The notes under the pieces were generated by a model. It did not search any database and had not been told where the DNA came from. It worked only from the letters and a program-made list of their open reading frames with translations. From Plasmodium coatneyi (Eukaryota; Apicomplexa; Aconoidasida; Haemosporida; Plasmodiidae): a DNA stretch of 64,000 nucleotides. This document shows, in pieces, positions 1 through 11,733 of this stretch (its first letter is position 1; every line of letters starts with the position of its first letter). The stretch spans positions 2,790,001-2,854,000 of the forward strand of contig NC_033567.1 in NCBI RefSeq assembly GCF_001680005.1, read 5' to 3'. The position numbers and the translations under genes were made by a program.

Positions 1-476
1 CCAAAGCGGAGCTCAATTTTAAAGAACACAATGCACCTATGAATACCTTCTCTTTTGATACCTTTTCTGAATACACCTTTTCTTCTGGGTATTCAGACGG
101 ATTAATAGCCATCTGGGACTTGAGGCACGAAAAAGAATCCCTCCTTCAGATAGATTATCACACACAGAGTATTAATAGGATAAAATTCTGCCTGATGCAG
201 TCAGGTATTTTTGGATCCTGTTCTGATGATGGCACAGCATGTATTTGGGACATTTCCAGGAATTCTTTAAATTATTCACAGGTACAAAAAATGGAGGACG
301 ACATTTATAATAATCCGAAGAAGATCCCAAAGCAGCTGCTCTTTGTTCATGGAGGCCACGTTGGAAGTGTGTATGACCTTTCTTGGGCCAACAGCAACAC
401 CTTCTTGGTGGCCACAGTGGGCGTGGACAACTCCCTCCAGGTGTGGCACATGAACGAGCAGTTCTTGTTTCAGTGA
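1..476 (+). CDS. RBBP4/MSI1/CAF-1-type WD40 histone-binding protein, C-terminal part (partial at left edge)
   Basis: The reading frame is open from base 3 to the TGA at 474-476, so the gene begins outside the window and only the last ~157 residues are seen. Three WD40 blades are visible. They end in IAIWDL, ACIWDI and LQVWHM, each after a typical GH/SxD stretch. The segment LLFVHGGHVGSVYDLSW followed by LQVWHMNEQ resembles the end of the RbAp48/RBBP4 (CAF-1 p48, MSI1) family, where a FIHGGHTAKISDFSW-like stretch precedes the last blade. Members of this family bind histones H3/H4 and serve chromatin assembly, deacetylase and Polycomb complexes in the nucleus. The family assignment is inference from that pattern; another nuclear WD40 protein is possible. 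It is transcribed in the same direction as the next three genes. Confidence 0.7.
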   Translation, partial: KAELNFKEHNAPMNTFSFDTFSEYTFSSGYSDGLIAIWDLRHEKESLLQIDYHTQSINRIKFCLMQSGIFGSCSDDGTACIWDISRNSLNYSQVQKMEDDIYNNPKKIPKQLLFVHGGHVGSVYDLSWANSNTFLVATVGVDNSLQVWHMNEQFLFQ

Positions 477-1372
477 CAAAGCATTTAACGTAGTGGTAGG
501 GTTTCGTATCCTCATGGACGAACAAATGGTGACATATTGAAGAAAAAACGTCCTTTAACTTTCAACGTGGGAACATACACATGTGGGAGAGACCCACATC
601 CCCGTGTTTCCCCAAAATGGATCAGGCATTTTCACCGCTGGGGGAGATTTCTTTTATTTTTAACGTTGCCAGATCGCATGGCAGGGAAAACGCCAACGTA
701 ACATTCCCGAGCCAATATCAGCATTGCAACGCTCCCGCTCCGGAAACTTCCAAATGATGTGACAAATGGACAAGTAAAGGGGGACCTATTCACATACTGA
801 CTGAGGCAACCCATGCTGTCACAAGATATTACATTTTTCTTTCCACACAAAATATATTTTTTTTTTTTTTTAAACACAAAAATGCTTTCTTTTAAAGGTT
901 AGGTTAGGTGATTTTTTTTTTTTTTTTTTTTTACACTTGGAGGAAAAGGGGTGTTTTCTAAACTTCAATCCGTCTGGTGCGTCGCGCTCGTTGGCGGAGG
1001 GGGCACTCCCTCAAGACACGCACGTAACGCGCACAATGGCACTCGCAACAAATGCTGAAATAGGAATATGGGAAATGGTCCCCACTTTGGAACTGCTGCG
1101 AAATGATCCGCTAGTCCTTTTACTCATCATGAGTCTCCACATCGAGGTTTGGCGAGGTCGCCCAGGGAAGATTCTTTTGGGTGTGCTCTCTCTGACTATA
1201 CTCGTTGCACATTAGGCAAGCCTTTCCTCAAATGATCACCCCGATGCTAGGCATTTTTTTTTCCGATCGCAGTTCCTCCCCGCAGGGTATAGTCCCGCAT
1301 GTGTGTCTACCTCCCAAAAGAGGAACCTTCCTGCCCATCTGCACACACACGTCCAGTTAAGCCAATCACATA
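477..1372. other. Intergenic region with poly(T) tracts
   Basis: No supported gene. It contains T runs at about 850-870 and 911-931 and presumably the 3' UTR of the WD40 gene and the 5' region of the next gene. An open frame at 937-1215 lacks any recognisable protein character. Confidence 0.6.
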
Positions 1373-2317
1373 ATGATGACAAGTGACACAAGTGAAGATG
1401 CCAACGGGGGAGAAAACGATAGCCTCCATGAGAATGCAGAAAATAGGAATGACGAGGAGGACATAAAATATAAAAAACCAGAGACGCACACAAATTTTTG
1501 GAAATCCTTCGGACTTGGTACCAAAGCAGGAAAGCTCCTTTACCACCTGTACGGGGAGAAAAGCAAAATAACCCCCGCTCTTATCAGCACGAAGAGGGCT
1601 ACTAAGGATGACCAACAGATGAGTGAACCTGCTGAAGTGGAGAGGAGACGTCCCCAAGTCAGCTACCCGGAGTTCAAAAGTGGGTACCATTACGGGGGTC
1701 CACTCTCCCCACGATGCAGCCGTTTTGCTACATCTGGGCAAGTTACCTGCTAATCCGGTCATCTGCTAATCAAGCCTATTTCCACCCCCGCAGAGCCCGT
1801 CCGGAAGGAACACCCAATAGACACTATACCGCATAGGAAGCCCCTGGCGAAGATCCTGGAGGACACAAAAAATTATGAATGCATCAAAGAGCTTCCTGCA
1901 CGGATTGAACAGAATCGAATTCTGGAAAAAAAAAAACTTAGCGAACTTTTCTTTGGTTACAAATGTAAAGTCCTCCCCCCCAGTTGCTCTCCAGCCGTCT
2001 TAACGGAAGAGGAGAAAAGGGAGGCAATTCAAACAGCTGAGAAAACTTTCTCAGACATGAGGAATTCCAGTTGCAAAGAAGACAACATTAAGGAAGGTAT
2101 GAAAATTTATCTAGCCGAGTTGATGACAGAACTTAGAGAAAAGGTGGACCAGTACAATCAGCTTGTCTCCCTTGGAGTGCCACACAAGGACGGTGTCTCT
2201 CCGACGGATAAAGAATGCAACGAATATGAATATAAAAAAATTCAGCTGGTCAACGAAATTGAGGCTTGCAAAAGGAACATTCAGAAGACGAACGCTGTGC
2301 TGGAGTCGTCCAAGTGA
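1373..2317 (+). CDS. Probable enkurin-domain protein (2 exons)
   Basis: Exons 1373-1679 and 1794-2317 are joined by a GTGGGT...CCCGCAG intron of 114 bp, with codon phase 1 on both sides, giving 276 aa. The start is the first ATG of an ATGATG pair. The N-terminal third is acidic and polar. The C-terminal half contains PARIEQNRILEKKKLSELFF and then a helical stretch, YLAELMTELREKVDQYNQL, a charged linker, and KKIQLVNEIEACKRNIQKT. This spacing resembles the C-terminal enkurin domain, a calmodulin- and TRP-channel-linked helical domain found in ciliary and flagellar proteins, which would fit male gamete or axoneme function. I see no IQ motif. The enkurin call is inference from pattern; the safe description is a coiled-coil protein conserved in Plasmodium. 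Confidence 0.7.
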
Positions 2318-2724
2318 GGGGTGCTCCCGCTTGGATTGCCCTCAAGGAAGTATCCCCTTGTTATGACGCTGAATAGGACAAGTGGGCTCTGCGCCGCGAA
2401 ACGGTTTCATCGCCAAACGATCAGATGGGAAAAACCCAATTGAACTTATGCACAGTCGATTGGTGAACAGCCGAGTGTAGTTAAGCGGCATTATTGACCC
2501 ATCACACCGTCATGCACCCGTAATGCGTGTCGTAGGATACCCCTAACCGTCCACCCAAAAACGCACTGGACAAAGTATCCTCTCTGTCACGAAAATTACC
2601 TCATCTCCAAATGGGAAGGATGTTCTTATCCTCAGGCTTATCAACTGTATGAATGTTTCCTTCCTTTCTGAATGCCACTGGGCAACGGTCGGAAGGGTTG
2701 ACTTCACTTTAGTGCTGCCCCAAT

Positions 2725-2755
<31 letters not shown>

Positions 2756-3188
2756 CTTGCTACTATGGGGCATACGCAATCAGTTCGCTTGCATGTACCC
2801 AGTGAAGGCCCTTCACCGAGGGGGTCCACAGAAGAGCAGGTTAGCAAACCGGCAGGGCGGCGGGATGATGAAGCCGTGCCTCCTTTTACGAGGTGTCACC
2901 TCCCCCCAACACACACACAGTGGCACTTCCGTTAGACTTCGAAATGGAAGCGGCAGAGTGTTTCCCCCTCCCCAAGCGAGCTCGCTGCGTTGCAAGTATT
3001 ATTCGATCGGGGGGGTACCCAATTCGCCATTCGTCCGTCACGCAATTTGCCTTTTTCATTACGCCCTTTTTAAACTTTAACTGTGGCTTACCTTACCTTT
3101 GCTTTTTTTTTTTTTTTTTTTTTTTTTTTTCCTCATATCCCCTGGCGCGGGAAAAACCGGGTCGTACGTTATACAATACATGTAACAT

Positions 3189-3227
<39 letters not shown>

Positions 3228-4340
3228 TCATTTGTTGAGACTTGACTTGGCAGGACTTCTTCATATTTTCTCCCCCCCTAGAGAGGTTCAGTGTTCCTCT
3301 TCATCCTCTTCTTCGCCTTCTTCCTCGTCGTCCTCCCCTGCGTGCCTCTTTGCACGTCCTACTAAGTTTGCAAATTTTGTCCCTTTCGCAGAAATAATCC
3401 CGCCAAGTTTAGCGCGTCAACTTGGGGATCCCCGCGAAGCGGAAAAGAAGGCAAATGGGGGAAAATAAAAGCATACGCTCATGCATACATAAGGAAGTTT
3501 TTTTTGTTTTTTTTTTTTTCCAGTTTTTTTTTTCATGCGATGTACTTGCGGAGTTCGTCCAAATGAACGTTTATACCATTTTGATTCATTCGTCCATGCG
3601 AGTGTGGCCCTTCCCACTAGGCACGCATGAGGATTATGTGCTGCGCTAGCTAAAGTGCGTACATAACCGCTAGGACATGTACTCCTCTCCTGGCACTTTT
3701 GCTTTCTCGACGAGTGTCACCTGCACAGCAGTTGTGCCTTCCCTACGTCTTCTTCATACTCCTACACCTCTCTTTTTTTTTTTTTTGTCTTTTTGTCACA
3801 CTAGCTCGGAGTTCTCACAACCACAATTTTGCCGCACTGTTACAACGCCGCTCCTGTTGTGCTTTTTTTTTTTTTTTTCTTAATTCCATTGAGTGTGTCT
3901 ATGCGCTGAGGTCTTCCCTAAGTGAGTCGGTTACTCTTCCCAGGAGGAAGGAGACTCCCCAGGGTGACACTGCTCGTTTTGTGCCAACTGTTAACCGCCA
4001 CACCGGGTAGGATAGCACATAGAAGCGAAAGTAGAAACGGTGAAAATTGCATGCACAAAGAGGAAAGATCAATCCCGTCTCATTCATTGGATGTCATTTT
4101 TTGTCTGTGTTATGTTTGGGGGGAGAGGGACACTCCTGACCAAAGCACCGTCTTGTTAGCGTATCGTCCTGCCACTGTGTCGTCTTGTGAAGGCATCCCC
4201 CCATAGTACCCCTTTTCAGAACGGCGTAACCCACGTCACAGAAGGTGAGCGCCCTGGAAGGGACGACTCCATCGGTAAACCACGTTCCACCTGTAGGAAC
4301 CGATCAAAACAAAGACGAATGCGAACCCACCCCCCATGTC
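2318..4340. other. Intergenic/promoter region upstream of myosin F
   Basis: About 2 kb without a supported gene. It holds many long T tracts (about 2728-2755, 3104-3130, 3195-3226, 3775-3786, 3864-3878) and short C-rich stretches, typical of Plasmodium promoters and 5' UTRs. An open frame at 2893-3468 is made of poly-F and poly-S runs from these tracts and is not a gene. Confidence 0.6.
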
Positions 4341-7300
4341 ATGGATTCTGTTAACAAGTGCGTCATCGGGACGAAGATTTTCGTCAGGGATAAACAGAAG
4401 GTAAGTTTTCCCAACCATGGGAAGAGCTCCCTTGGATATGCATACTCATGTCGTTAGTAGGATGTCTTTCCGGGCAGCATCTTTTTTGTTTTCCCTTTTT
4501 GAGGGCGTTACCGGTTGCTCCGTTGGAAGCACGCAAATGTATTATCTTTCAGTTAAATAATCGCCCCCCCATTAATTGCCCCCCTGTCAGGTGTGGGTCT
4601 GCGCCGAAATCATAAAGGAAGAAAAGGATCTGGTGGCCAAGACGGAGGATGACGAGATCGTTGTTCTGAAGGAGAAGGACGAATTCTACCTTAGAAATTT
4701 AGGTTCGTATGTGCGCCCCGATGAGTAGGCGCAACGTGAGTCGTCCATAATAACAAAAATGTGATTCCCCCAGGATGCGTGTATCATCTGATTTTTCTCC
4801 CTCTTCCCACCCGTAGATGTATTCGATTCAAGCGGTTTGTCAGCCCCCGCGGATTTAACGAACCTAACGCACCTACACGAAGCATCCATACTTCACAGCT
4901 TGAATGTTCGGTTTGACATTGACGAAATATATACTCTTACTGGACCGATTCTAATCGCCGTGAACCCATTTAAGGTTATACCAGATCTGTACTCAGATGA
5001 CATGCTAGCTAAACATGTGCAGCCGATTCAGTCCAAAAGTCCACATATTTTTTCCACAGCGAATAGTGCATACCTAGGCATGTGCCAACATAATAAACCT
5101 CAGACGATACTAATAAGTGGAGAATCAGGTGCAGGGAAAACAGAATCCACAAAGTACGTGATGAAGTTTCTTGCTTGTGCAGGTTCAGACATTAAAAAAA
5201 GATCCCTCATTGAGTCACAGATATTGGAGAGTAACCCCTTGTTGGAGGCGTTTGGAAATGCAAGGACGCTGAGGAATGATAATTCGAGTCGTTTTGGAAA
5301 GTACATTGAATTGCAGTTCTCCTTGGATCGAAAAGGGGGGGGTCAGTACTACACCAAGGGGAAGCTGTGTGGCGCGAAGATTCGGACCTACCTTCTGGAG
5401 AAGGTGCGGGTTTGCTATCAGCAGGAGGGCGAGCGCAACTACCACATTTTCTACCAGCTCTGCAGGGCGGCCAGGGAGGCGGCAAAGAAAACGTCCAACC
5501 ATGTGGCTAACAAATCAGTTGACGAGTCAGTTCACGAATCTCCTAGTAACGTTTCCAACACTTCCAACTCAGACGACTTGCCTTCGGAGCCGCCCCGCGA
5601 GTACCACTTCCCCGTGACGGAGAAGTTCAGAGACCCCGACATGGGTGCCAAGTCGGTGAACATAAACCTGACTGGCTTCCAAAGTCATGAACACTTCCGC
5701 TATTTAACCAAGTCGAGCGTGCATGAGCTGAGTGACGTCAACGAGCTGGAGTTGTTCGAGACGACGGTATACGCCATGCAGACCATCGGGATAAGCGAAG
5801 CGGAGCAACACCAAATTTTCCGTGTGTTAGAAGGGATCCTATACCTCGGGAATGTCCTCTTCAGTAATGACGATAGTAAGGAAGAGTGTCGAATTTTGGA
5901 GGATTCTCTTTCTGATTTGAAAAAGGCTGCATCTTTTTTAGATGTAGATGCAGAAGAATTGAAAAATGCACTCTGTTATAGAACCATTGTAGCGAATAAC
6001 GAGTGCTATAAAAAGCCAGTGAATGCAATCGCAGCGAACGATATCAGGGATGCACTAGCCAGAGCCATTTATGGATGTCTATTCCTTAAGGTAGTCGAAA
6101 GGACCAACGAATCCGTAGGGTTTTTAGAAGACACGAATCTGGTATTCTGTGGGGTTCTGGATATATTTGGGTTCGAATCTTTTGCAGTAAATTCATTCGA
6201 GCAATTGTGTATCAACTACACAAATGAATGCTTGCAACAATTTTTCAACAACTTCATATTTAAGTGCGAGGAGAAGCTATACATAGATGAGGGTATCGAG
6301 TGGGACCCACTAGACTTCCCCGACAATGCAGATTCAATCAATTTACTTGAATCCAAACCGTATGGTGTGTTCTGTATGCTGGATGAGGAATGTTACGTTC
6401 CATCTGGAAAGGACAAAACCTTTTGCAGTAAAATTATTAGCAAGCACAGTTCTTCCTCTGTCGGTTCTGGAAACAGCAAATTTATGGCTGTGAAGACGGA
6501 CCCCTCCTCTTTCGTGATTGTTCATTTTGCGGGAAAAGTTACTTACAATTCGTCGGGATTTTTGGAAAAGAATAAAGACCAGTTGTCGGCAGACGTACAG
6601 AAGGTACTTCTGCACAGCCAGAGTGAATACACCTCTTCACTCTTCGACAAACATTTACGAAGAAACGTCGAAAAAAAAAAAATTCAAACGGTTTCAAGTG
6701 AATTTAAGGGACAGCTTCATCAGCTCATGAAAAGAATCAAAGAAACTGAACCCCATTTTATTAGATGCATTAAACCGAATAATCAGAATGTACCCGACAT
6801 TTTCGATCGTGTCTCTGTGAATGAGCAGCTCAAGTATGGGGGAGTGTTACAAGCAATTAAGGTTAGTCGTTCTGGGTACCCTGTTAGACTTACACACACG
6901 GACTGCGTGAAGGATTACTCTATTTTGCTACACAAAGGAGGGAAGAAGCTGTTTCGGGATTATGAAACCAAATCATGGGCTCAGAAGGCCACCTTCGTTC
7001 TCAACCAGCTGCATCAGTGTGATGACATACAGAACTTGGTTCGCTCGCTAGGCGAGGCGAAGCAACGGCGTCAGATGGAAGAGGCCGCAGTCAGGGGGGG
7101 TGTCAACAAGGATGCTAATGGGGATGATAAAGGCACTCCTCATAGTGGCATGAACATCGCCAACGCGACCTGCACCTCTGAGAGCACCCTCATCTGGGCG
7201 GTGGGTAAATCACTCTGCTTCTTCAAAAGCGAGGCGTACAACATTCTGTCTACCCTGCGAAGCGATTTCCGATCCGCTCAGGCAATAATCCTACAGAAGA

Positions 7301-10300
7301 ACTACAAAGCGTACCGACAGAGGAAACTATTCCTGATGATGAAGAGGAAAGTGGTGTTGCTGCAAAGGTGGATTAGACGCATCCTAATGGCCATTCGAAA
7401 TGAACGCACGAAGGTGCAGAGAGCTACACAACTGATCTGTCTACACATATATGGCTACAGCGTTAGAAAAGCTTTCCTACACAAGAAAAAGTGTGCAACA
7501 ATTATACAGGCACATATTAGAGGCTACTTAACAAGGAAGCATTACAAGGAGTACAGGATTAACCACTACGCAAGCCTCATCAAAGCGACGTGGAAAATGT
7601 ATAAACAGAGGAAACACATGGCTAACATGAAACAGGCTGTGGAGAAAATCCAACTGAAGTGGAAAGGAATCCTAGCGAGGAGGCAGTTAAGGAGACTAAA
7701 GGAGGAAGCCAAGGAAGTCGGAGCGCTTATTCAGAGAAACCAATACTTAGTAAAGGAAATAGAAAAAGAGAGGAAAAAAAAAATGGAAGCTGAAAACAAA
7801 CTGTTGAAAGCTTTCGCCAGTGTAGATAAGCTAGCCAAAAGGGTTGACTTACTCGAAAGGAACAACCGGGATAATGAGAATGTGATTAAGGGATTGATGG
7901 AAAAGATGACCCAGGCGAATTCTCCATCCAGTAGTGAATTACCTAGCGAATGCACGAGGATAAGGGTATCCCCTCTGTCCCGCAAGGAAGACACTGTAAC
8001 GGAGGCATCCACTGCAACTGCCGTTACAAGTGGGTCTCCCGATGTGGACACACTTCCACGAGGAGAGGACATACAGAGCCTCCTCAGGAAGGTTAAAAAA
8101 CTAGAATCGGAAAATAAGGAATATCTGAAAAAGAACAACACTCTGAATGAACGTTACAACCAGCTGCTGGGGATTTTGTCCCACTTTAAAAAGAAGGACA
8201 TGTGCCTTGAGTGTGGGCAGCAGGCAAAAATCCCGCAGAGAGGGTCATCAGGTATGCAACGACGCGTCACAGAAGAGCATGGTGAGAATTGGACTGAACA
8301 ATCTATAGAGAAAAGGGTCACACGAAATGGAGAAAAGTACGATGAGCAACTGAACGTGAGAAGAACAACCCACCGCCAAAAGGGAAGGGACGTAGACATA
8401 CTGATGTGCGGCCCTAAGGGTGTTGGAAAGACGAGTCTGTTGGAAGATCTGTTTGTTCGAATTGGAGATGAAGTAAACCTTAACTTGTTACGAAAAAATA
8501 AAAAAAAAACTACAGACGAAAGTAACTCATTTGTATACGATACGTATGTAGTGACGCATAAGTCCTGTTCAGTGAAGATTTGTGATTGTATGTATAGTTG
8601 TAGTAGGAGTGCAGAAGAAGGTCTGTTCAGCTTAATAAAGAATTCTACATGTATAGTTGTTGTGTTCGACTCAAGTAACAGTGATTCGATCCACCCAGCG
8701 TTGCACCTGCTTCAAGAAGCGGCCCTAACAAACGTGAAAAGAAGGACCAAACTGTATCTACTAGAGAATATATTTAACGAAAAAATAAATATGAAGCAGA
8801 ACACATGTGATGTATCCTACTCATTGAAGGTAGCCAAAGCATGCAGTGCCCATTATGTTAAGGCGCTGGATATATACGATATAGTGAATAATTATGTGTG
8901 TGGAACCAAGTCCTACTTGTGTTCCCTTCCTGGGCAGACATACCACATGCAGAGGAAGGATGACGTCCTTCCGTGGCAGTACTCGGATAAGTACCACCAG
9001 TTGGTAAAACAGATTGGAGAAGGTCTCCCTCCAGGGCATTACAACAATGCATATCTACATGCACACAAAATGGAGGACACAGACAAATCCGTCATAGAAA
9101 CACTGCTCCATGTGAATCATCTGAATTTACCCCCCGGGGAGGAATGCCCTCCAAAGTATTTTACAGCCAAGAGGGACGAACAGACAGATCAGGATAACAA
9201 ATACAACAGTGTGTACTCCATGGTTAGCTCATTTAAATCCCTTTGTAGTGTTAATCAGAAGAAGAATTCACACATGCAATTTCTGCGCGAGTCTATGCCG
9301 TTGAACAGTTACGTATATGGTAGCAAGAAATATAACGTAGAAATGGGGAAAGGTCTGCAGCCAATCTATGAAGTCACACTGAAGGGAAGTGTACCCATCA
9401 CTTATTTACTCATGGGACGTGACTCCATTAACAAAATGCACACGCTGCTGGCCGTGGGGTGCAAAGACGGAATTATATACATTTATAAGTGTTTGCGAAC
9501 CCCCCTGGAGAGTGCCCACGGGGGGCACTACTTCTACCAAGGTGGGGGCAGCAGTGTAAGCAGCCCAAGTAGGAAGAATGGCGTAAACGCCGTCAACCCT
9601 GTTAGTGATATTAGTGTTGTTAGTGCGGTTAGTGATGTGAGCGGCGAAGACAACGCAAACATCACGTCGGCCAAACTGATGACCAAACTGTCGGGTCACA
9701 AGAAAGCCATTACTTGTCTCGTTTTCACATTCACAGAAGAAAAAATTATTTCCTCTTCAATTGATCGTACCATAAAAATATGGGAAGTAAGTACTGGATT
9801 TCTATTGAAGGTTTTTTCAGACTCATCTGCAACTCTCTCCGTTTTGTTACTCCCAACGAATCTCGATCTGTTCCTCTGCTCCAACTGTACATCCCTCCTT
9901 CGCATCGTAAACGTAAACACGGGTCACGTTAATCAGAAAATAAAACTGGAGAGTGAAATTAGGACACTAGAGATGGATGACACTGGGCTTAATATCTTTG
10001 CGGGCTCAAAAAATGGAACTATATATATCCTAGAAATAGTACACAATGAACGTTTAGAGATTCGGTTCAAGTTACTCTTCTCCCTTTCACCAATAACCTG
10101 TATAAGATTTGTTCCCAAACAGCCTCTCCTCAGTTCTCCCCTTATCATTGTAAATTCGTGTGACAATCACATGGGTATTATCGAGTGTGTGTATGGGTCC
10201 AAGGGAATGGTCCTCACAAGTCTATCCGTTAAACATCGTATTAGAATAAATCACGCTCTGTTACCCATCCGGAATAGCTACTCCAAGTTCGGCGGCGGTT

Positions 10301-10614
10301 GGGTCATTTCCGGTTCTGAAGATGGCAACATATATATTTGCTCCCTCCTACCGCAATCCAACTATAGACTAGTCTTCTTAAAACATCACAAGGTAGGGCA
10401 TGCGGCGGAGTAGAAGCGGACAAACCATGCTTCCCCTCTGGATACACCAATTGTCACCCCGCTTTATTATTATCCACTCATTATTATTCCCTCATTATTA
10501 TTATCCCCCCCGCAGGCACCCGTCATGGCCGTGGTGGTAAACGACATCGACACGCTCATGGTGTCAGGCGACTCCAAGGGAAACGTGGTCTTCTGGAGGC
10601 GCGCGTTCGTGTAG
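4341..10614 (+). CDS. MyoF: Myosin F (class XXII-like): motor, IQ motifs, coiled coil, GTPase-like segment, WD40 (4 exons)
   Basis: Exons 4341-4400, 4591-4702, 4817-10392 and 10516-10614 all have GT-AG junctions with matching phases and give 1948 aa. An upstream in-frame ATG at 4245 would add 32 residues. The motor (about residues 60-880) has the P-loop GESGAGKT (~158), switch I NDNSSRFGK (~211), switch II DIFGFES (~506) and the actin-binding stretch HFIRCIKPN (~704), so it should be an active ATPase. About five IQ-like motifs follow (~875-1025, e.g. IIQAHIRGYLTRK), then coiled coils (~1025-1185), a segment with a second P-loop (~1251-1418) and a WD40 propeller (~1586-1948). Motor plus C-terminal WD40 is the hallmark of apicomplexan myosin F, which moves vesicles and positions the apicoplast along actin. 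From memory, its P. falciparum orthologue lies near RPC1 and Sir2A, as here. Confidence 0.95.
8395..8900 (+). other. Ras/Rab-like GTPase-fold segment embedded in the myosin F tail
   Basis: At about residues 1251-1418 of myosin F the sequence reads VDILMCGPKGVGKTSLLEDL, which fits the GxxxxGK[ST] Walker A/G1 box. A strand-like VKICDC follows where the G3 box would be, then CIVVVFDSSNSDSIHPAL, which looks like the Rab core VYDITNRESF region, and near the end a CSAHYVKALDIYDIVNNY stretch like the G5 SAK box and last helix. The NKxD (G4) and DxxG (G3) motifs are not intact. This suggests a small-GTPase fold that may bind but not hydrolyse nucleotide normally. The motif is seen in the sequence; the fold is inference. 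Confidence 0.5.
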
Positions 10615-11308
10615 ACCCGAGGGAGCGCGTTCCAAACCATTTGTCCATTTAGGTGGCATGCTCCGATTGGCTTCCCCTCATGAGAAGCAGCCTTATAAGG
10701 AGAGTATGCAACAGATCGGTTCGCACTCCCCCAGTTGCAAAAAGAAAAAAATTAAACAACTTGAATTTTTTTTTTTTTTTTTTTTCATTTTTGTGGTAAA
10801 TATAATGTGTCCCCAGTTGTCCATGTATCACGTTTTTTCTCGTTGTACTTTTCAATTTGTCGTCTACCGTCCTACTTTCCTTCCTTCAAACTACCTCAAA
10901 ACGGAACAATGTCTTACCAACCTCCTTTTTTTGAAAGCCTCCCCACCGTGAGCTGCTGACAATTGGGCATCATGCAGTGCCACACTTTTGCTACCCTGTG
11001 TATAAATCGCCTCGCCATTTTTAAACCATTCGTGGAGAGATTGGCTCTTTGTTTTTTTTCGTCCTCCCTACCCACTTATCTTTTTCTGTGCTTTGGCGTT
11101 TTGTCGCAACAGGACAGCCGGATGCTCCCCCGCTGGCCAACATAGGGCTCGCTTTTCCCTACTATGTTCCGGGGCAAGGGAAAAAAAAAAAAAAAAAAAA
11201 AAAAAAGCATGAAGAGGGTGGTGGTACGGGTACATAAAATTACGCCCCATTTTGTGTAGGCACCAAAAAAAAATTTAGTGATATCCCAAAACGGGAACTA
11301 CAGAAGAG

Positions 11309-11341
<33 letters not shown>

Positions 11342-11733
11342 ATTAAGAAGCATTGCACAACGGAGGCCTGCAATCGCTTTTTTGATTTTTATTTTTTTAA
11401 AATTTTCCCCATTTTGCTCATTATGTTATAGCTATCCGGCGGGTAGCCACTACTCCATGCACAACTGGGGATTGTGTTGCCATGCCTGTCGAGTAGAAGT
11501 CTGATGCGGGGGTTGCGATGCCCCAAAGTGGCGCTTCCTCATTCTGGTGAACGGTACAGCCAACAAGTTTATTTAAGGGGGAAGCGTAGTGAAGATCGTC
11601 GTTTCTGTGATGCTTATTGGGAAGAAGAAAAAAAAATCCGATAGGGGAAGGAGGAGACCTACCTTGTGGGGTTTCCTCCATCAAGGGTGAGTCTTCAGGT
11701 GGGACAGGAAAAAGTTCATCCCGTGTTGGAACA
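10615..11733. other. Intergenic region between myosin F and RPC1
   Basis: No supported gene. It contains a T run near 10768-10785, a tract of about 27 A at 11180-11206 and another A tract at 11310-11335. An open frame continues upstream of the RPC1 ATG to 11617 but has no ATG there, so I treat 11617-11733 as 5' UTR. Confidence 0.6.

Noticed and set aside
2893..3468. 191-aa open frame on the plus strand
   Set aside because: It is built from T tracts (poly-F) and a TCC/TCT run (poly-S), with no conserved-looking stretch, in a promoter region.
11617..11733. Longer RPC1 N-terminus from 11617
   Set aside because: The codon there is TTG, not ATG, and a stop lies just upstream; the first in-frame ATG is 11734.
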